Source: Aurantiochytrium sp. KH105
Lineage: Eukaryota; Sar; Bigyra; Thraustochytrida; Thraustochytriidae
Assembly (NCBI GenBank): GCA_003116975.1
Contig: BGKB01000064.1
Coordinates: 264,567 to 328,566 of the forward strand
Length of the DNA stretch: 64,000 nucleotides
Direction: 5' to 3'
Shown: positions 59,935 to 64,000 of the stretch, in pieces
Numbering within the stretch: the first letter of the stretch is position 1
How the letters are laid out: every line of letters starts with the position of its first letter
Notes under the pieces: model-generated
Database searches by the model: none
Seen by the model: only the letters and a program-made list of their open reading frames with translations
What the model was told of the DNA's origin: nothing
Program-made: the position numbers and the translations under genes

Positions 59935-61734
59935 GCTGTCGACGGCGGCCGGTCCTGCGCTCGCTCGCTCACCCGCTGCGTACGTGCGTGCGTGTGCTGC
60001 GCGCGCTGCGAGAGCGTCTTGTGCTTGCGGATCGAGAACGAAGACGTCGCGTTCGTTCGGTCAGTCGCTCGGCCGCTGCGAAACGCCTCCCCGGCGGCGC
60101 GGCGCGGGCGCGGGCCTGCGGCTGCGCGGCGGCGGCGGCGCGCGCGACCGGCGGGCGGGCGTGCGGGCGCGCGTGCGTGCGGGCGGGCGTGCGGGCGGGC
60201 GTGCGGGCGGGCGCGCGGGCGAGGCGGTGGCGACGGCAGCGGCGGTTGTGCTTTTTTGGTCTGCAACTCCACGTCGCGCTGCCGCGGCTGTAGCCGACTG
60301 TGAGCCGGACATGATACTCCACTTGGGCCGCGGTTTTCTTCACTTGCGCCTCGCGCCTCCGAAGTGCTGGCAAACTGGATAGCGCGCCTTCTTTCTTTCA
60401 TGGATGTTTACTAGATGGGCAGGCAAAGGTAGGCAGGGCCTATAGGTTGTGTAAGTAGGGAAGGAAGGTAGCTGCTGCTGCAGCTGGCTGATGTGAACCC
60501 GGTTTAAGATGCCGCAACAAGGAGTTCCTCGTCATCACGCCTTTGGGCGTGTACGACGCGAGCTTTAGCAGCTCTCTAGAACGTAGGAAAAGCAAATCTA
60601 GTTGCAAGAAGTCCAAATTCAAAGAGGTGTATAGAATACTAAACTTGATTGAACTCGCTGCTAGCGGATACGGACAGCGTTGGCAGCCCACACCACTGTT
60701 TGGCTAGAGCTTGATCTCTGTCTGGATCTCGTGACCCAATCTTGCCTAGACCTAGGCATCAAAGTTAACCTGAATGGGTCGCCCAAAGTTTGGCCCAAAT
60801 TGTCCCTGATGTGAAACCGGTGAACAAGTAGTTACTTTTCTCCATCTCAAGGGCAACGCACACTCGAAGCCATTGGTCCTGGGCGTCCTCGTCGTGCTGC
60901 AGGCCCTCGTGTCTTCCCCAAAAGTCCTTCTCGCGCCTCGCAAGCGAGCACTTTTCCTCCCGTCCCCGCGCGGACGCCGCTGGCAGCCAGCCATGTCCCC
61001 CTTTCATCCTCTCCTTCTCCATCCTTGGTCCCGAGACAGAGAGACAGAGAGAGGGGGGCCTCCGCGCCAGCCATTCCACTCCAAGCCGCGCGTATGTTCC
61101 ACTTGCGCCGCGCGGCGCCAAAGCGCATCTTGTGTTTTGTTCCACTTGCCGCCGCCGCCTGCCTGGCCGCTGTGCAGCCTCTCGCGCCCGCGCGCCCGCC
61201 CGCCCGCCCGCCTCGCCGCCACACCCCGGCGCCGCCCGCGAGAACCACTGAGTGCTCGCCCGGCCGGGCTCCCGCTTGCTGGCCGCGGCCCGGCCGGGCT
61301 TGCTGGCCGTGGCCCCGCCTGGCGCGGCGCCGGCAGCGGGTCGCGGCGGCTGGCCGCGCCGCTGCCGCGCGAAAGATAGGATGGAGAGCTAGCTAGTCAG
61401 GCCAGGCCAGACAGAATGAAGAAGGCGGCCAACGCAGACTGCACAGTGAATCTCTCCTGGCTGGCCATTGGAACAGACGGGTATAGAGGGTAGAATACTG
61501 CATTTTATGAGACAGTTAGGCTGGTACGGGCGGCGCGAAGGACCAGTGAGTGGGAGGAGAGAGAAAGCGCGCAGGGCGAAACGAAGGGTGGCTGGGCAGC
61601 GCGGCAAACAGCGAAAGCGCAGCGAGCGAGCCCGCAAGGCCAACGCCCGGTGGACCGCTCGCGCGCGCGGGCGCCCGAGCGCAGCGCGAGAGCAGCGCGC
61701 GGCGAAGCGGGACGGAGGCAGGCAGACCGCGAGG
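59935..61734. promoter_or_regulatory. 1.8-kb shared upstream region of importin and PRPP synthetase genes
   Basis: No gene is supported. It contains alternating GTGC/GGGC tetramers at about 60165-60215, AT-richer DNA at 60400-60780, a CCTAGG near 60752 and a CCCG run near 61195-61212. Both promoters must lie here. Confidence 0.5.
60165..60215. repeat. GTGC/GGGC tetramer repeat
   Basis: Regular four-base units alternating between GTGC and GGGC, probably a mutated GTGC run. Confidence 0.75.
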
Positions 61735-63084
61735 ATGGCGCTCCTGCAGCATGTGGTGGCGGCGCGCCGCCTGGCGCAGGGCGCGGCGCGGGCAACCGTG
61801 CAGCGCTCGCGCACGAGCGGGCTGCGAGAGGCGCCCGCCGTCCAGGCGGCGGCGCCCGCGTGGCGCTCGTCGGTGCGCGCGATGAGCTCTGCCAAGGCGG
61901 CGGAGAGCATCTCGGCAACGTCGACGACGTCCCGTCGTTTCATCATGGGCGGAGGGGCGATTTTGGCTGCCGCGGGCGTCGTGGCCTCGGTGTCCTCGTA
62001 CGCCGCGATGGAGCAGGCTGCGGCTGAGCCCAAGGCCGAGGTGAAGAAGCTCGAAGCCGCGACGGAAGCAGAAGACGGCGAGGCGCCGCAGCAGGTGACC
62101 AAGGCGACCAACACGCTCAAGCTGTTTTGCGGCAACGCCAACAAGGAACTGGCCGAGGAGGTGGCCAGCCAGCTGGGCTGCGAGATGGGCAAGGTCACCG
62201 TGTCCAAGTTCGAGGACGGCGAGGTGAACGTGATGGTCCACGAAAACGTGCGCGGAAAGGACGTGTACATTATCCAGCCGACGTGCACGCCGGTGAACGA
62301 GAACCTGATGGAGCTCATGCTCATGATCAGCACCATGAGGAGAGCCTCGGCCCGGCGCATCACCGCCGTCATTCCTTACTACGGCTACGCTCGCCAGGAC
62401 CGCAAGATGACGGCCCGCGTCCCGATCTCTGCGGCCGATGTGGCCCGTCTTCTCGAGGCCATGGGCGTCGACCGCGTCGTCGCCGTGGACCTGCACTGTG
62501 GCCAGATCCAGGGCTTTTTCGGCCCGCGTGTCCCCGTGGATAACCTCGATGGCGGCACCGTGGGCGTCAAGCACTTTGGCAAGCTCGGTCTCGAGAACCC
62601 TGTGATTGTTTCCCCTGATGCCGGTGGTGTCTACCGCGCCAAGAAGTTCCGCGAGGGCCTGGCCAAGCACTACGGCATTGAGGCTGGCCTCGCCATGATC
62701 ATCAAGCAGCGCCACAAGCCCGGTGAGATCGAGCGCATGGATCTGGTCGGCTCGGTGCAGGACGCCGACGTGATCATTGTGGACGATATGATTGACACGG
62801 CCGGCACGCTTTGCAAGGCCGCCAACGAGCTCTCCTCGCATGGCGCCAAGCGCGTCTACGCCTTTGCTTCGCACGGCATCTTTTCCGGCCCTGCGTCTTC
62901 GCGCATTGCTGCCTCTGCGCTCGAGGAGGTCTGCATCACCAACACCATTCCTCTCAGCGAGGAGGCTGCCCAGAACGAGAAGATCCGTACTCTTTCCGTG
63001 GGCAAGCTCATTGCTGGCGCCATTCGCCGCATCCACGAGAAGAAGTCTGTGTCGGCGCTCTTTAGCGACGAGTCTGCGTACTAA
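61735..63084 (+). CDS. Ribose-phosphate pyrophosphokinase with organelle-type leader
   Basis: The 449-residue enzyme makes PRPP from ribose 5-phosphate and ATP for purine, pyrimidine, His and NAD synthesis. Residues 128-440 form the two-domain catalytic unit: SKFEDGEVNV, PYYGYARQDRK, DLHCGQIQGFF, SPDAGGVYRAKKF and the PRPP-binding loop DADVIIVDDMIDTAGTL. The first 127 residues are extra compared with cytosolic enzymes (about 318). They comprise an Ala/Arg-rich, acid-poor stretch like a mitochondrial presequence (1-50), a hydrophobic segment (69-90, RRFIMGGGAILAAAGVVASV) and an acidic linker. The leader suggests import and possible anchoring in an organelle membrane; this is inference. The start at 61735 (AGGATGG) begins the presequence. 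Confidence 0.94.
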   Translation: MALLQHVVAARRLAQGAARATVQRSRTSGLREAPAVQAAAPAWRSSVRAMSSAKAAESISATSTTSRRFIMGGGAILAAAGVVASVSSYAAMEQAAAEPKAEVKKLEAATEAEDGEAPQQVTKATNTLKLFCGNANKELAEEVASQLGCEMGKVTVSKFEDGEVNVMVHENVRGKDVYIIQPTCTPVNENLMELMLMISTMRRASARRITAVIPYYGYARQDRKMTARVPISAADVARLLEAMGVDRVVAVDLHCGQIQGFFGPRVPVDNLDGGTVGVKHFGKLGLENPVIVSPDAGGVYRAKKFREGLAKHYGIEAGLAMIIKQRHKPGEIERMDLVGSVQDADVIIVDDMIDTAGTLCKAANELSSHGAKRVYAFASHGIFSGPASSRIAASALEEVCITNTIPLSEEAAQNEKIRTLSVGKLIAGAIRRIHEKKSVSALFSDESAY

Positions 63085-63154
63085 AAAAGTTCGCGTAAGA
63101 GCGCGTGCGCCCTCTTAGCAGGACGAGTAGAGTTATCATGTAGAGGCTTCTTGC

Positions 63155-63190
63155 GTTGCGTTTGCGTTTGCGTTTGCATTGCATTGCATT
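63155..63190. repeat. GCGTTT hexamers passing into GCATT pentamers
   Basis: Three to four GCGTTT units followed by three GCATT units in the 3' region of the PRPP synthetase gene. Confidence 0.75.
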
Positions 63191-63841
63191 GTTTTTTGTT
63201 TTTTGTTTTTCGTACTTATACCTTGCTTTGTGCCGTTTGTAGGATGCATTGTTTTGGAGAACAATCTTTGGTGTTGCTCTGGACATTTTCACTTATAAAA
63301 GCGTGTACGTGGTTGCACTCTTGGTGTCGTTTTTGAGAATAGCCTTTTATTGCAGTACGCCAGAGACGAACATCTGTTGTTGTCTTTGAGAACGGCCTTT
63401 TGACAAATTTGTTGCGAGGTGACAGCCCAATAGGTCCTCGATTGGCCTAGCTGCTGCTAGATTTCCGCAACCCAATTCCCATGTGTGCATGACAGTTATC
63501 GACAGCTCAAGCCAGAAGATTCGATCCATTGTCTGTAATTCCAAAGCTTTGCTGGCAGGTACAGTTCCTAGCGGCGGAGCGGAGCAGCATCATCGCCAGT
63601 ACAGCCTTGCGGGAGAGGTTGGATGCTGAAGGCTGGTGGCGGTGTTGTCGTTTTCAAAGGGGGGAAGGAGCGCAGCCAAGGGGAGGAAACGAAACGAATA
63701 AAGTGGATACTCACCACTGCATGTGGACCTCTTACGAAAAAGTGAGTTCTGCCGAGGACCTTGTGCCTCCCGGCAAAAGAATCGAAAGATGAACGAACGC
63801 ATTGCATGCAATGGCGCTCACGGTTGCGAGGCGCGGTAGAT

Positions 63842-63870
63842 AACCAGCCAGCCAGCCAGCCAGCCAGCCA
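63842..63870. repeat. CCAG tetramer run
   Basis: About seven perfect CCAG units. Confidence 0.9.
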
Positions 63871-64000
63871 TGCGGGCGTCTCGTAGCCTCCCGCCGCGGC
63901 TGCCTTTATGAGCACGCCGGAAGGCGCATGAAAAAGAACGTTCCCCGGTGCTGCGGGCCGCAGAGGGAGAGCACGGAGAACAGGTCTTAGGCGGCGTCTC

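Larger units (their letters stand above)
63085..64000. other. Right end of window, no gene supported
   Basis: It begins with the 3' end of the PRPP synthetase gene. GCGTTT hexamers turn into GCATT pentamers at 63155-63190, and a CCAG tetramer run lies at 63842-63870. Only short, unconvincing frames are present. Confidence 0.5.

Noticed and set aside
56923-60303. 1126-codon frame on + strand
   Set aside because: It lies antisense to importin beta-1, which has clear homology. The product is Val/Gly/Arg/His-rich with no domain; it is a codon-bias shadow.
1-64000. CRISPR arrays, insertion sequences or retroelements
   Set aside because: Direct repeats are all simple-sequence tracts without unique spacers, and no transposase, integrase or reverse transcriptase motif was seen.

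Overview
This window looks like nuclear DNA from a GC-rich, intron-poor, free-living protist, most probably a stramenopile of the thraustochytrid (labyrinthulomycete) type. The eukaryotic assignment rests on importin beta-1, a kinesin-14, PPWD1, APC13, Esf2/ABT1, an axonemal repeat protein and a spliceosomal intron. The stramenopile placement is inference from compact intronless genes, many multidomain fusions and flagellar genes; no marker gene settles it. Twenty-four of the 25 protein genes I can support are single open reading frames. Only the FolD-type folate gene is visibly split, by one 162-bp GT-AG intron.

Layout. 0-4.5 kb: a disordered low-complexity protein running in from the left edge, then a HAD-type phosphatase-like protein. 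4.9-12.6 kb: a trifunctional PurK-PurE-PurC purine enzyme, a Na+/H+ exchanger with an altered ion-site motif, methionine sulfoxide reductase A and a VIT1/CCC1-type iron/manganese transporter. 12.6-14.8 kb: no gene seen. 14.8-20 kb: a type I membrane protein with a C-terminal SH3-like domain, a PH-RGS-FHA signalling protein and a mitochondrial-looking M50 protease. 20-29.2 kb: a cysteine-desulfurase-like/TtcA-like fusion, PPWD1, a secreted class 3 lipase and pyruvate kinase. 29.2-32.3 kb: repeat-rich non-coding DNA. 32.3-44 kb: Esf2/ABT1, an NLR-like STAND NTPase with TPR-like repeats, FolD, acylaminoacyl-peptidase and a disordered polyQ protein. 44.9-53 kb: a SAXO-like repeat protein ending in an Hsp70 substrate-binding domain, kinesin-14, APC13 and an alpha/beta hydrolase. 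53-63 kb: a CrtC/AttH-polyprenyl synthase fusion, importin beta-1 and an organelle-targeted PRPP synthetase.

There are no operons; genes sit in head-to-head, tail-to-tail and tandem pairs. PRPP synthetase supplies the substrate for purine synthesis, FolD supplies one-carbon units, and PurKEC performs three middle steps, but the three genes are far apart. The most unusual content is the set of domain fusions: SAXO+Hsp70 SBD, CrtC/AttH+polyprenyl synthase, desulfurase+TtcA, PurK+PurE+PurC and PH+RGS+FHA. Intergenic DNA is rich in tetra- and pentanucleotide repeats of many different units. No transposon, CRISPR array, rRNA or tRNA gene was found.
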